Assembly: GCA_965260995.1 (NCBI GenBank)
Contig: CBDHCD010000002.1
Coordinates: 744,001 to 808,000, forward strand
From: JBBROS01 sp965260995
GTDB taxonomy: Bacteria > Pseudomonadota > Alphaproteobacteria > Acetobacterales > Acetobacteraceae
Length of the DNA: 64,000 nt
Direction: 5' to 3'
In this document: positions 26,335-34,447 of the stretch, in pieces
Layout of the letters: every line of letters starts with the position of its first letter
Position numbering within the stretch: the stretch's first letter is position 1
Notes under the pieces: model-generated
Database searches by the model: none
The model's input: only the letters and a program-made list of their open reading frames with translations
Told to the model about the DNA's origin: nothing
Program-made: the position numbers and the translations under genes

Positions 26335-27050
26335 TGGGTGGCGAGCCGATCCTTGAGGTGCGCGGGGCCGACGTGTTTTACGGCACCAGCCAGATCCTGT
26401 TCGGCTTCGAACTCACGGTCGAGCGGGGGCAAACCATGGCGCTCATGGGCCGCAACGGCGCCGGCAAAAGCACCACGTTCAAATGCATCACGGGCCTCGT
26501 CCCGCTACGGCGCGGGACGGTGCTGCTGCGTGGGCAACCCGTTTCTGGCCGGGCGCCTTACCGCATCGCCCGTGCCGGCATCGGCTACGTGCCCGAGGAC
26601 CGGCAGGTGTTCCCCGAGCATACCGTCGATGACAACCTTATCATCGCCGCCAAGCGGGGGCCGCGCGGCGACTCGCCCTGGACCATATCGGCGATCTACG
26701 ACGTGTTCCCGCTGCTGGCGGGCATGCGGAGTCGCCTGGCGGGCCGGCTTTCGGGCGGCGAGCAACAGATGCTGGCCATCGCCCGGACCTTAATGGGCAA
26801 CCCCGATCTGTTGCTGCTCGACGAACCCAGCGAGGGTCTGGCGCCGCTCATCGTGGCCAGCATCGGCCAGCTCATCCGCACCTTGCGCGACAGCGGCGTG
26901 AGCATCCTGGTGGCTGAGCAGAACATGCACTTCTGCCTTGCCATCGCGACGCACGCGAGCATCGTGGACAAGGGCCAGGTCGTCTATCGCGGCAGCATCG
27001 AGGCGTTGCGCGCCGACGGCGCGGTGACGCAGCGCTACCTGGCAGTCTGA
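26331..27050 (+). CDS. Branched-chain amino acid-type ABC ATPase, LivF family
   Basis: A 239-residue ABC ATPase: Walker A LMGRNGAGKST, signature RLSGGEQQMLAIARTL, Walker B LLLLDEPSEGLAPLI and the H-loop replaced by VAEQNMHFCLAIA, characteristic of LivF. IGYVPEDRQVFPEHTVDDNL is the typical Q-loop side. It starts at ATG 26331 overlapping the livG stop. It completes the importer; an SDR gene follows after 10 bases and may be in the same operon. Confidence 0.93.
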   Translation: MMGGEPILEVRGADVFYGTSQILFGFELTVERGQTMALMGRNGAGKSTTFKCITGLVPLRRGTVLLRGQPVSGRAPYRIARAGIGYVPEDRQVFPEHTVDDNLIIAAKRGPRGDSPWTISAIYDVFPLLAGMRSRLAGRLSGGEQQMLAIARTLMGNPDLLLLDEPSEGLAPLIVASIGQLIRTLRDSGVSILVAEQNMHFCLAIATHASIVDKGQVVYRGSIEALRADGAVTQRYLAV

Positions 27051-27060
27051 AAGAGGCGGC

Positions 27061-27846
27061 ATGGAACGAGACGAGGGACGCGGGCGCATCGCGCTGGTCA
27101 CCGGAGGAGCCAGCGGCATCGGCCTGGCGACGGCCGAAATCCTGATGGCCCGCAATTGGCGCGTGGTGATCGCCGACCGTGACGCACCTCGGGCCGAGGC
27201 CGAGGCCGTCCGCCTCGGGGCCGATCTGGCGCCGTTCGATGTCGTGGACGAGGCCGCGACCCGGGCCGCGCTGGACGAAGTGGAAGCGAGCATCGGCCCG
27301 GTTGAGGCGCTGTTCGCCAATGCCGGTCTGATCCAGCCTGGCGGTCGCCCAGAGGAGCAAGCTTTAACCGAGTTCGACCGTATCGTCGCCGTGAACCTGC
27401 GGGGAGTGTATGTCTCGTGCTTGGCGGCCGGGCAGCGCATGGCCCGGCGCGGCGCGGGGGGCATCGTTGTCACTGGGTCCGTCACGTCGATGCGCAACGC
27501 GCCCCTGCATGCCTATGCCCCAACCAAAGCCGCCGTGGTGCATTTGGCCGCCGGGCTGGCAGCGGAATGGGGCCGCTCAGGCGTCCGCGTCAATGCCGTG
27601 TCGCCCGGCTTCGTCGCTACGCCGCCGATCCAGGCCGCGATCGACCGCGGCCAGCGCGATCCGGCGCAGCTCCGGGCCGCCGCGGCGATGGGGCGCATGG
27701 TCGAGGCGGCGGAGATCGGCCGCGCGGTCGCGTTCCTGTTGAGTGACGACGCGTCGGCCATCACCGGCGTCAACCTCCCCGTCGATTGCGGCTGGTTGGC
27801 GGGCGCGCATATGAGCACCTGGGATGGCATCCGGCCGGCGCGGTAA
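27061..27846 (+). CDS. Short-chain dehydrogenase/reductase
   Basis: A 261-residue classical SDR with cofactor motif TGGASGIG near residues 15-22, ANAG (in LFANAGLIQPG), catalytic Ser in VVTGSVTSM and Tyr-Lys in YAPTKAAV. Acidic Asp in VIADRD after beta-2 suggests NAD rather than NADP. It sits 10 bases after the importer operon, so it may act on the imported compound or its breakdown product. Substrate unknown. Confidence 0.88.
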   Translation: MERDEGRGRIALVTGGASGIGLATAEILMARNWRVVIADRDAPRAEAEAVRLGADLAPFDVVDEAATRAALDEVEASIGPVEALFANAGLIQPGGRPEEQALTEFDRIVAVNLRGVYVSCLAAGQRMARRGAGGIVVTGSVTSMRNAPLHAYAPTKAAVVHLAAGLAAEWGRSGVRVNAVSPGFVATPPIQAAIDRGQRDPAQLRAAAAMGRMVEAAEIGRAVAFLLSDDASAITGVNLPVDCGWLAGAHMSTWDGIRPAR

Positions 27847-27849
27847 TCG

Positions 27850-28160
27850 GCTACCTGGGATCAGCATCCAAGCGGGCCATGATTTCCTCCAGCGGGAGAG
27901 AAGTTTTCGATTTTGCCCAGTCCTTGGAGTTCGAGTTTGGCCCTTTGGCTTCGGTCATGCGGCGTGGCAGAGCGCACAGGTGATGCCGTCCAGCAGCGCT
28001 GGTCGGAGTTTCTTCGTTCCTGGCGCGACCGTCCCTGGCGCGACCGTCCCTGGCGCGACCTGGGACGTGAGGAAACCCTGTTCCCGCCAGCTCTCGCGGC
28101 GGACGGCGGCGAGAGTGTCGGCACAAGTCGGGCGCCTTTCGCGATGCCGAGCAGTCGTGG
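27850..28160 (-). pseudogene. Unidentified gene fragment with a CxxCH motif and a pentapeptide repeat
   Basis: The minus strand reads AVRRESWREQGFLTSQ, then VAPGTVAPGTVAPGTKKLRP (a five-residue repeat made by a 15-bp tandem duplication), then ALLDGITCALCHAA and a stop. The CALCH could be a c-type haem site by chance, or a true remnant. It has no start signal of note and I cannot assign a family. It lies just after the SDR gene and before other dead genes. Confidence 0.3.
28021..28060. repeat. 15-bp tandem repeat, nearly three copies
   Basis: TGGCGCGACCGTCCC at 28021-28035 and 28036-28050, followed by a third partial copy of 10 bases. Same period as the repeats at 3274, 5859, 8199, 44519 and 46711. 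Confidence 0.95.
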
Positions 28161-28254
28161 CGACGGCTAGGCGTGCCTGGGGGCTGAGCCGTCCCGCGAG
28201 TTGGAGGCTGGGCGGGATAGGCGAGGCCTGCGTGAAGGCGCGAGGCCGGTGGGC

Positions 28255-28515
28255 CTGCCTTGGCCGGGCCGCGGGCCAAGCCGAAGCGGTTGATCCGCCC
28301 GGTTCGGGGCCTCAAGGGCCTGAGAACGGCCGGCGCGGCCATCAAGGGTCGAGGTCAGGCGCGCGCTCAGGCAGGGTCAGGCGCTTGCCTTCAACGTCGC
28401 GGGCGGCAGCCGCGGCGAGGCCGGCGTCGTCGAACGCGCGCTCGGCGCCGGCGCGGGCGCGCGTGCCGGGGCTGTCCAGCGCATCAGCGGACGGCCGGGC
28501 CTGAACGCCGCGTGA
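28255..28515 (+). pseudogene. IS6-family transposase, C-terminal remnant
   Basis: One frame reads KRLIRPVRGLKGLRTAGAAI and then KG; after a shift another reads QGQALAFNVAGGSRGEAGVV, ERALGAGAGARAGAVQRISG and a stop. R-x-M/V-R-G-x-K-x-x-x-T-A-x-x-x-I-K-G followed by an L-R-x-G-Q element is the last segment of IS6/IS26-type transposases. Only this C-terminal part remains. Confidence 0.55.
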
Positions 28516-29180
28516 CCGCGAGGCCAGCGCGGGAGAACGCCCCCGCGCGCCTCAGCCGAAGTTCGCAACAGAGCCGGCGAGAACGGCTGGCAGTTGGCCG
28601 CAGCGGCGGGCGATGCGACGCCGGACGGGGCGCGGGATTTTCCGGGCCGGGCCGAGTGGGACGCTGATGCGGTCAGGGGCGGCCTGCAATCCGACGCGAC
28701 GGAGCGCCTGGGCGACGCGGATGCCGTGCTGGCGCTGGACGAGACCGGCTTTCTGAACAAAGGCGCCGAGTCGGCCGGGGTGCGGCGCAATGCGCGGGCC
28801 CGGCCGGGCGGATCGAGAGCGCACGGGCCGGCGTGCTCCTCGGTGACGCGAGCCGCCACGGCCACGCCCTGATCGACCGCGCGCTTTGCTTTCCCAAGGA
28901 GTGGGCCGAGGACGCGGACCGGCGCCGGGACGCGCGGGCGCCCGAAGCGGTTGCGTTCACCACCGAGCCGAAGCTGGGCCCGGCCATGCTGGAGCGGGCG
29001 CGGGTCGCGGGCGGAGATGACAAAGGTTCCGCGCGCGCAAGCGCGTGGAAGGCCATCGCAGGGGCGCCGTTCACCCGGAGGGCCGGAGACGGCGTCCACG
29101 GCGCGGCCACACCATCGGGCGCTGGGCGGCGCGGCACCGGCGCGGCTATATGTTGGCCGCGCCCACTGGCGCAAACGGCC
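28516..29180 (+). pseudogene. IS701-family transposase remnant
   Basis: Frames on the + strand read NGWQLAAAAGDATPDGARDF, RAEWDADAVRGGLQSDATER, LGDADAVLALDETGFLNKGA, then after a shift DASRHGHALIDRALCFPKEW and AEDADRRRDARAPEAVAF, TEPKLGPAMLERARVAG, and perhaps TIGRWAARHRRGYMLA. The DETGF(L/P)K-KG block holds the first catalytic Asp of IS701 transposases. Other parts are missing or out of frame. From 29180 to about 29285 nothing is recognisable. Confidence 0.7.
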
Positions 29181-29284
29181 GCGCTCCATGTCGCGCTCGC
29201 GTCAACTCCGGCTGGGGCGCTAGAGCTGCAAATCGCGCATATGCTTCGTGTTCGCTGCCCCCAACGACACGTCGAGGCCCATCG

Positions 29285-29545
29285 CGCGAAGGTCGGTGCC
29301 GTGACAGGCCGCCCGCGCAACCCCTTCGTCAGCGCGCCGGCCATCGCCTTGACCGCCGCGCAGACGCCGCAGTTCGGTTGCAGCGCCGTCGTCACGCTGG
29401 ACGACAGGTGACGATGCGCCCACCGTGCGTTCGCCGCGCGGCCTCGCGCCGGATGTTGGGCACGTCCTCGAGGTTGACCGCGATCGCCTGATCGAACAGC
29501 GCGTCGATGTCGGCGGTCAGCGCCAGCGCGTCGACGCGAGCAGGA
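29285..29545 (-). pseudogene. SDR oxidoreductase fragment with a lost active site
   Basis: One minus-strand frame reads ALTADIDALFDQAIAVNLED, VPNIRREAARRTHGGRIV; the next frame continues LSSSVTTALQPNCGVCAAVK, AMAGALTKGLRGRPVTA. This is the middle of a classical SDR: the AIAVNL helix, the GGRIVN strand, the SSS catalytic serine and YGxYxxxK. The catalytic Tyr is replaced by Cys (CGVCAAVK). The N-terminal Rossmann half is absent and a frameshift splits it. It lies directly behind the DUF1217 stop. Confidence 0.68.
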
Positions 29546-29549
29546 ACAG

Positions 29550-30359
29550 TCAGGCGAACAGGCTCGGCACTCCCGAGCCGCTGCTCGAAGCGCCGGCGGC
29601 GACCAGGTAGCGCCGCGTGAACTGGTCGACGAACGAGGCCGTCTGGAACTTGCTGAGGTCCAGGCGGTCATTGATCGCCTTCTGCTGCGCTTCCAGCGAC
29701 TGGAAGGCGATCTGCTTCGGGATGCCGAGCGCCGTCGTCACCACCTCGCGCAGCGTGCTGTCCCCCAGGATCTGCACGGCGGACTTGATGCCTTTGGCCC
29801 GGCCGCGGAAGTCGATCGCGTTGGACAGCCCCGGCGTGCTCTGGTCCAGGCCCTGCCGCCATTTGACCTCGGCGTAGCCGCCGGTGATCGCGTCCTGCAC
29901 CGTCTGGCTCTTCAGCACCGCCAGGCCCTGGTTGGCGAAATCGTAGGTCTTGGCCACGTCCAGCCAGCGGGTGTCCGCGAGCTTGGCCGCCAGCGAGTCG
30001 GGCTTGGACGTGTCCGACGTGAGCGCCTTGGTGGCCAGCGCCGCGTAGTCGGCCTGGTCGCCGAGGCCGTTCGCCGTCAGCAGCACCTTGCGCGCGGTCG
30101 GGTTGGCCAGCAGCTCCGCCGGCGTCTTGGCGGAGGCGACCGCGGCCTTGAAGGCGGCGATGTCGCGCTTGGCCTGCGGCTCGTTGGCTGCCGCGGCCAC
30201 GCCCTTCGTCTGGGTCCGCAGCGCCGTCTGAAGCGCCGTGATCGGGTTGGCCCCGCTGCCGCCCGGCGCGCCGGCGCCGTACAACGCCCCCAGCAGCGAG
30301 TCGGAGAGGCCGCCGTAGCTCGAAGGCAGCAGGCTGAGCGAGAAGGTGCTGAAGGTCAT
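29550..30359 (-). CDS. DUF1217 domain protein (flagellar-locus type)
   Basis: A 269-residue protein. Conserved stretches include LLTANGLGDQADYAALATKA, DTRWLDVAKTYDFANQGLAV, LGIPKQIAFQSLEAQQKAIN and LSKFQTASFVDQFTRRYL, which together match DUF1217. In alphaproteobacteria DUF1217 proteins usually lie in flagellar gene clusters; function is unproven. No signal peptide or membrane segment is seen. Here it is isolated, divergent from cobD with 54 bases between the starts, and followed by a dead SDR. Confidence 0.8.
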   Translation of the reverse strand: MTFSTFSLSLLPSSYGGLSDSLLGALYGAGAPGGSGANPITALQTALRTQTKGVAAAANEPQAKRDIAAFKAAVASAKTPAELLANPTARKVLLTANGLGDQADYAALATKALTSDTSKPDSLAAKLADTRWLDVAKTYDFANQGLAVLKSQTVQDAITGGYAEVKWRQGLDQSTPGLSNAIDFRGRAKGIKSAVQILGDSTLREVVTTALGIPKQIAFQSLEAQQKAINDRLDLSKFQTASFVDQFTRRYLVAAGASSSGSGVPSLFA

Positions 30360-30413
30360 GCCAGGACCCTACCAGGCAAGCGTTAAGCGAACCTTGCGAT
30401 AGAGAATGTCTCG

Positions 30414-31403
30414 ATGCCCCTCCTCTCCGTCGCCCCCGCTTTCGCGCCCAGCTTCGTGCTCGTCGCCGCCGCCCTGCTGATCGAGGCGGCGGCCGGCTAC
30501 CCGGACCCTCTGTTCCGCGCTGTCCGCCATCCCGTCGTCTGGGCGGGCGCGTTGATCGCCGGCCTCGACCGCGCGCTGAACCGCCCCGGCCTCGCCCGCC
30601 TCCGTGGCGCGCTCGCGCTGCTCCTCGTGCTGCTGGCGGCGGCGGGCGGGGCGGCCGTGGCCGTGGCCGTGGCGCGCGCGGCGGCGCCGGGGTGGGTCGG
30701 GTTCGCAGCCCTGGCGGCGCTCGCCAGCACGCTGCTCGCGCAGCGCAGCCTGGGCAGCCACGTCGCCGCGGTGGCTCACGCGCTCCGCCTCGGCCTGGCG
30801 CCGGGCCGGGCCGCCGTGTCCCACATCGTCGGCCGCGACCCCGCGTCGCTCGACGCCGCCGCGGTGGCCCGGGCCGCGATCGAGAGCCTGGCCGAGAACT
30901 TCGCCGACGGCGTCGTCGCGCCCGCGCTCTGGGGCTGCCTGCTCGGCCTGCCCGGCATGGCGCTCTACAAGGCGGCCAACACCGCCGACAGCATGATCGG
31001 TCACCGCACGCCGCGCCACCTCCAGTTCGGCTGGGCGGCGGCCCGCTTCGACGACCTGGTCAACCTGCCGGCGTCGCGCTTGGCGGCGGCGTGGCTGCTG
31101 CTGGCCGCCGCCCTGCTGCCCGGCGCCGACGCGGCCCGCGCCTGGCGCGCCGTCCGGCGGGACGCGGCCCGGCACCGCTCCCCCAACGCCGGCTGGCCGG
31201 AGGCGGCGATGGCGGGCGCGCTCGGCCTCCGCCTGGCCGGGCCGCGCCGCTACGGGGGCGTCCCGGTCGAGGACGCCTGGATGGGCGACGGCCGCGCCGC
31301 GGCGACGCCGGACGACATCGCCCGCGCCCTCCGCCTGTACCGCCTGGCCTGCGCGTTGCAAATCGCCGCCATCGGCCTGCTCGCCCTCATCGCGCGAGGC
31401 TGA
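30414..31403 (+). CDS. cobD: Adenosylcobinamide-phosphate synthase (CobD/CbiB)
   Basis: An inner-membrane protein of 329 residues that attaches aminopropanol (or its phosphate) to adenosylcobyric acid. Markers are HPVVWAGALIAGLDRALNR, AIESLAENFADGVVAPALWG, GMALYKAANTADSMIGHRTP and FGWAAARFDDLVNLPASRL, the diagnostic CobD/CbiB blocks, followed by the RRYGGVPVEDAWMGDG tail. Several hydrophobic helices fit a membrane protein. It begins the cobalamin region and its 3' end overlaps cobQ tail to tail by 17 bases. (cobD here in the Pseudomonas denitrificans sense.). Confidence 0.95.
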   Translation: MPLLSVAPAFAPSFVLVAAALLIEAAAGYPDPLFRAVRHPVVWAGALIAGLDRALNRPGLARLRGALALLLVLLAAAGGAAVAVAVARAAAPGWVGFAALAALASTLLAQRSLGSHVAAVAHALRLGLAPGRAAVSHIVGRDPASLDAAAVARAAIESLAENFADGVVAPALWGCLLGLPGMALYKAANTADSMIGHRTPRHLQFGWAAARFDDLVNLPASRLAAAWLLLAAALLPGADAARAWRAVRRDAARHRSPNAGWPEAAMAGALGLRLAGPRRYGGVPVEDAWMGDGRAAATPDDIARALRLYRLACALQIAAIGLLALIARG

Positions 31404-32835
31404 GCAGCCGGCCGACGTCCAGGTGCGTCTCCAGGTGCGCCGCCAGGCCGTCGAGCGCCGCCTCCACCGCGTCGTCGTGGCAGTGGCTGGACGCGGGCGC
31501 GCCCAGCCGGCGCAGCCAGGCCGCGCGCTGCCCGTCGTGCTGGAACAGGCCGTGGACGTAGGTGCCCGCCACCCGGCCGTCGGCGCTGGCGGCCCCGTCC
31601 GCGCGGCCGTCGTCGAGGCGCAGCAGCGGCCGGGCGGCGTCGGGCCCGGTGGTGCGGCCCATGTGCATCTCGTAGCCGCGGAACCCCGCCCCGTCCGCGT
31701 CCTGGCCAGTGACGGCGCAGAGGCGCTTCTCCCCGGTCAGCACCGTGTCCACCTCCAGCAGCCCCAGCCCGGCGACGGCCCCGGCCGCGCCCTCGACGCC
31801 CTCCGGGTCGGACACGCTGCGGCCGAGCATCTGGTAGCCGCCGCACAGGCCGAGCACCCGCCCGCCGCGGCGGACGTGCGCCAGCAGGTCGATGTCCCAC
31901 CCGGCGGCGCGGAAGGCGGCGAGGTCGGCGATGGTGCTCTTGGAGCCGGGCAGCAGCACGAGGTCGCAGGGCGGCAGCGCCGTGCCGGGCCGGAGCAGCG
32001 CGAGGTCGACGCCCGGCTCCTGCGCCAACGGGTCGAGGTCGTCGAAATTGGCGATCATCGGCAGCAGCGGCACGGCGATGCGAACGGCGGCGCGCGAGGC
32101 AGCGCCCGGGCAAGTCGCGGTCGCCCGCAGGTCGGCCGCGTCCTCCGCCGGGAGCGCCGCCGCGCCCGCGAAGTGCGGCACCAGCCCGAGCGCCGCCCAG
32201 CCGGTGCGCGCGGCGATGAAATTCATCCCGTCCGCGAACAGCGACGGGTCGCCCCGCATCTTGTTGACGATGAACCCCCGGATCATCGCCGCGTCCGCGC
32301 GGTCGAGCACGGCCTGGGTGCCGACCAGGCTCGCGATGACGCCGCCGCGGTCGATGTCGCCCACCAGCACGACCGGCGTGCCGCTGGCCCGCGCGAAGCC
32401 CATGTTGGCGATGTCGCCGGCGCGCAGGTTGACCTCGGACGCGCTGCCCGCCCCTTCCACCAGCACCAGCTCGGCCTCGGCCCCCAGGCGGCGGAAGCTC
32501 GCGAGCACGTCGGGCATCAGGCCGGGCTTCATCGCCTGGTAGTCCCGCGCCCGCGCGGTGGCCCGCACCCGCCCGCGCACCACCACCTGCGCGCCCGTCT
32601 CGCTCTGCGGCTTCAGCAGCACGGGGTTCATGTCGACGCTGGCGGGAACGCCGGCGGCGCGGGCCTGCAACGCCTGCGCCCGCCCGATCTCGCCGCCGTC
32701 CGCGGTGACGGCGGCGTTGTTCGACATGTTCTGCGGCTTGAACGGGCGCACGGCGATGCCGCGCTTCAGGCAGGCCCGCGCCAGCCCCGCCACCAGCAGC
32801 GACTTGCCGACGCTGGAGCCGGTCCCCTGGAACAT
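31387..32835 (-). CDS. cobQ: Cobyric acid synthase (amidotransferase)
   Basis: Amidates the b, d, e and g side chains of adenosylcobyrinic acid a,c-diamide using glutamine and ATP. The start is taken as ATG 32835 (MFQGTGSSVGKSLLVAGLAR), the first ATG before the P-loop-like GTGSSVGKS. The 482-residue protein has PFKPQNMSNNAAVT, VLVEGAGSASEVNLRAGDIA, LLPGSKSTIADL and the glutaminase Cys in VLGLCGGYQML with the His in TYVHGLF. It is downstream of cobO by 11 bases; the frame is open far upstream only because of base composition. Confidence 0.96.
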   Translation of the reverse strand: MFQGTGSSVGKSLLVAGLARACLKRGIAVRPFKPQNMSNNAAVTADGGEIGRAQALQARAAGVPASVDMNPVLLKPQSETGAQVVVRGRVRATARARDYQAMKPGLMPDVLASFRRLGAEAELVLVEGAGSASEVNLRAGDIANMGFARASGTPVVLVGDIDRGGVIASLVGTQAVLDRADAAMIRGFIVNKMRGDPSLFADGMNFIAARTGWAALGLVPHFAGAAALPAEDAADLRATATCPGAASRAAVRIAVPLLPMIANFDDLDPLAQEPGVDLALLRPGTALPPCDLVLLPGSKSTIADLAAFRAAGWDIDLLAHVRRGGRVLGLCGGYQMLGRSVSDPEGVEGAAGAVAGLGLLEVDTVLTGEKRLCAVTGQDADGAGFRGYEMHMGRTTGPDAARPLLRLDDGRADGAASADGRVAGTYVHGLFQHDGQRAAWLRRLGAPASSHCHDDAVEAALDGLAAHLETHLDVGRLLSLAR

Positions 32836-32846
32836 CAGGGCGCGGC

Positions 32847-33455
32847 TCAGAACTCCACCCCCTCCTGCGCCCGCACCCCGGCCGCGAAGTGATGCTTCAC
32901 CAAGGCCATCTCCGTCACCAAGTCCGCCGCTTCCACCAGCGCCGGCCGCGCGTTGCGGCCCGTCACCACCACGTGCAGCCCGGCCGGCCGCGCCTTCAAC
33001 GCCTCCACCACCTCCACTTCCGGCAAGTAGTCGTAGCGCAGCGCGATGTTCAGCTCGTCCAGCACCAGCAGCCCCAACCCGGGCCGCCGCATCAGCGCCA
33101 CCGCCTGCGCCCAGGCCCGCCGCGCCGCGGCCACGTCGCGCGCCCGGTCCTGCGTTTCCCAGGTAAACCCCTCGCCCATGGTGTGCCACTCCACCAGGTC
33201 CTCGAACCGCAGCAAAGCCTCCCGCTCCCCGGTGGACCACGCCCCCTTGATGAACTGCACCACCCCGCACGGCCGCCCGCGCCCGACCATGCGCAGCAGC
33301 AGCCCGAACGCCGCCGTCGTCTTGCCCTTGCCCGGCCCGGTGTGGACCATCAGCAAGCCCTTCTCGACCGTCTTGGACGCCACCTCCGCGTCCTGCGCCG
33401 CCTTGCGCTTGGCCATCTTGGCGGCGTGGCGGGCCGCGTCGTCGTCCTGGTTCAT
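32847..33455 (-). CDS. cobO: Corrinoid adenosyltransferase (CobA/CobO/BtuR type)
   Basis: A 202-residue enzyme that transfers the 5'-deoxyadenosyl group of ATP to Co(I) corrinoids. It has the unusual P-loop MVHTGPGKGKTTAAFGLLLR, then GVVQFIKGAWSTGEREALLR, the LVEWHTMGEGFTWETQDR substrate region and LLVLDELNIALRYDYL. It starts at ATG 33455 inside the last codons of cobP (ATGA-type overlap) and ends 11 bases before cobQ. Cytosolic. Confidence 0.96.
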   Translation of the reverse strand: MNQDDDAARHAAKMAKRKAAQDAEVASKTVEKGLLMVHTGPGKGKTTAAFGLLLRMVGRGRPCGVVQFIKGAWSTGEREALLRFEDLVEWHTMGEGFTWETQDRARDVAAARRAWAQAVALMRRPGLGLLVLDELNIALRYDYLPEVEVVEALKARPAGLHVVVTGRNARPALVEAADLVTEMALVKHHFAAGVRAQEGVEF

Positions 33456-33982
33456 CGCTTCACCTGGACCACAATGCCGGCCACGAGCAAGTCCACCGCG
33501 TCCGCCCGCGCCGCCAAGCGCTGGTGCAGCAGGCCGGCGGCGTCGCGGAACCGCCGGGCCAGCGCGTTGTCGGGGACGATGCCGAGGCCGACCTCGTTCG
33601 ACACCAGCACCGTGGGCGCGGTCCGCGCGTCGAGCGCCCGCTCCAGCGCCGCCGCCGCCATCTCCGCATCGTGATCGGCCAACAACAGGTTGCTGAGCCA
33701 CAGGGTCAGGCAATCGACCAGCGCCGGGCCGGCGGCGGCCAGCGCGCCGGGCAGGTCGAGCGGCGCTTCCACCGTCACCCACCCCGCGTCGCGCCGCGCC
33801 CGGTGCCGGGCGATGCGGTCCCGCATCTCGTCGTCGAACGCCTGCGCGGTGGCGACGTAGGTCCGAGGCGGCGGCAGACAGGCGAGCAGGGCCTCCGCGT
33901 GGCGGCTCTTGCCAGAGCGCGCGCCGCCGAGGACGAGGGTCAGGCGCGGGAGGGGTTTGCTCGGCACGGCGAACAGGGACAT
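33452..33982 (-). CDS. cobP: Bifunctional adenosylcobinamide kinase / guanylyltransferase
   Basis: A 176-residue enzyme that phosphorylates adenosylcobinamide and adds GMP to make adenosylcobinamide-GDP. It has the P-loop LVLGGARSGKSRHAEALL, TYVATAQAFDDEMRDRIARH (which includes the guanylylated His region), LVDCLTLWLSNLL and VLVSNEVGLGIVPDN. The first gene of the minus-strand cobP-cobO-cobQ operon. Its start is only about 15 bases from the 5' edge of the riboswitch on the other strand, so the two promoters must lie very close or overlap. Confidence 0.95.
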   Translation of the reverse strand: MSLFAVPSKPLPRLTLVLGGARSGKSRHAEALLACLPPPRTYVATAQAFDDEMRDRIARHRARRDAGWVTVEAPLDLPGALAAAGPALVDCLTLWLSNLLLADHDAEMAAAALERALDARTAPTVLVSNEVGLGIVPDNALARRFRDAAGLLHQRLAARADAVDLLVAGIVVQVKR

Positions 33983-33996
33983 ATTGCATCCCGATG

Positions 33997-34190
33997 GTCC
34001 TTCCTAGCGGCCCCGTGCCGGGAGGAAGGTGAAAAGGGAAGCCGGTGCGACGCCGGCGCTGTCCCCGCAACTGTATGCGGCGAGACCCCCGCCGCGCGCC
34101 ACTGGGCCACACCCCGGGAAGGCAGGCGGGGGCCGTGGGCTTCGGGGATCCCCCCGGCGGCCCGGAACCGCGAGCCAGGAGACCTGCCAT
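33997..34190 (+). ncRNA. Cobalamin riboswitch
   Basis: The conserved core of the B12 aptamer is complete and in order: GAAAAGGGAAGCCGGTGCGA near 34031, then GCTGTCCCCGCAACTGTATG, GCCACTG at 34098-34104, GGGAAGGC at 34116-34123 and GAGCCAGGAGACCTGCC at 34172-34188 (the B12 box region). Flanking GGTCCTTCC and GGAGGAAGG can pair as a closing stem. It should sense adenosylcobalamin and lower expression of the DUF1636-cobW-cobN-cobG-H-I-J operon downstream. Confidence 0.95.
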
Positions 34191-34447
34191 CAGCCGCCCC
34201 CCGTAAGGGACGGTTGCGGAACGCGACGCCGGGCGGGGTGCCCCGGCGGCGGCGATGCGGCCTCGGCCTGCGACCGCCCGGACCGGAAGGTCAGGGCGCC
34301 GGTCGCCAGGCCAGCGCCCTCGCCCGCGACCGTCCCGGCCGGAAGGCCGCGGGGCCGGTTGCCGGGCCGGGGGCAGGCCGGCATCGTCCCGCGGGCGGGG
34401 GCCCGGGGGCGGACGGCACCTCACGGCTGCCCGAGGACCCTTGCCCG
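34191..34447 (+). promoter_or_regulatory. Leader between riboswitch and first gene (expression platform)
   Basis: About 257 non-coding, extremely G+C-rich bases. A stable hairpin CGCCGGG...CCCGGCG lies at 34227-34248 without a T run, so a Rho-type or translational mechanism is more likely than a classical intrinsic terminator. CCGGAAGGNC-like elements recur (34285, 34330). I see no gene here. Confidence 0.5.

Noticed and set aside
27985..27999. c-type cytochrome gene on the basis of CALCH
   Set aside because: Only the CxxCH pentapeptide is present, with a stop three codons later and no haem-ligand methionine domain; kept only as an unidentified fragment.
31387..33270. A 627-residue CobQ with a long N-terminal extension
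   Set aside because: The extension is the out-of-frame shadow of cobO; the conserved CobQ start lies at 32835.
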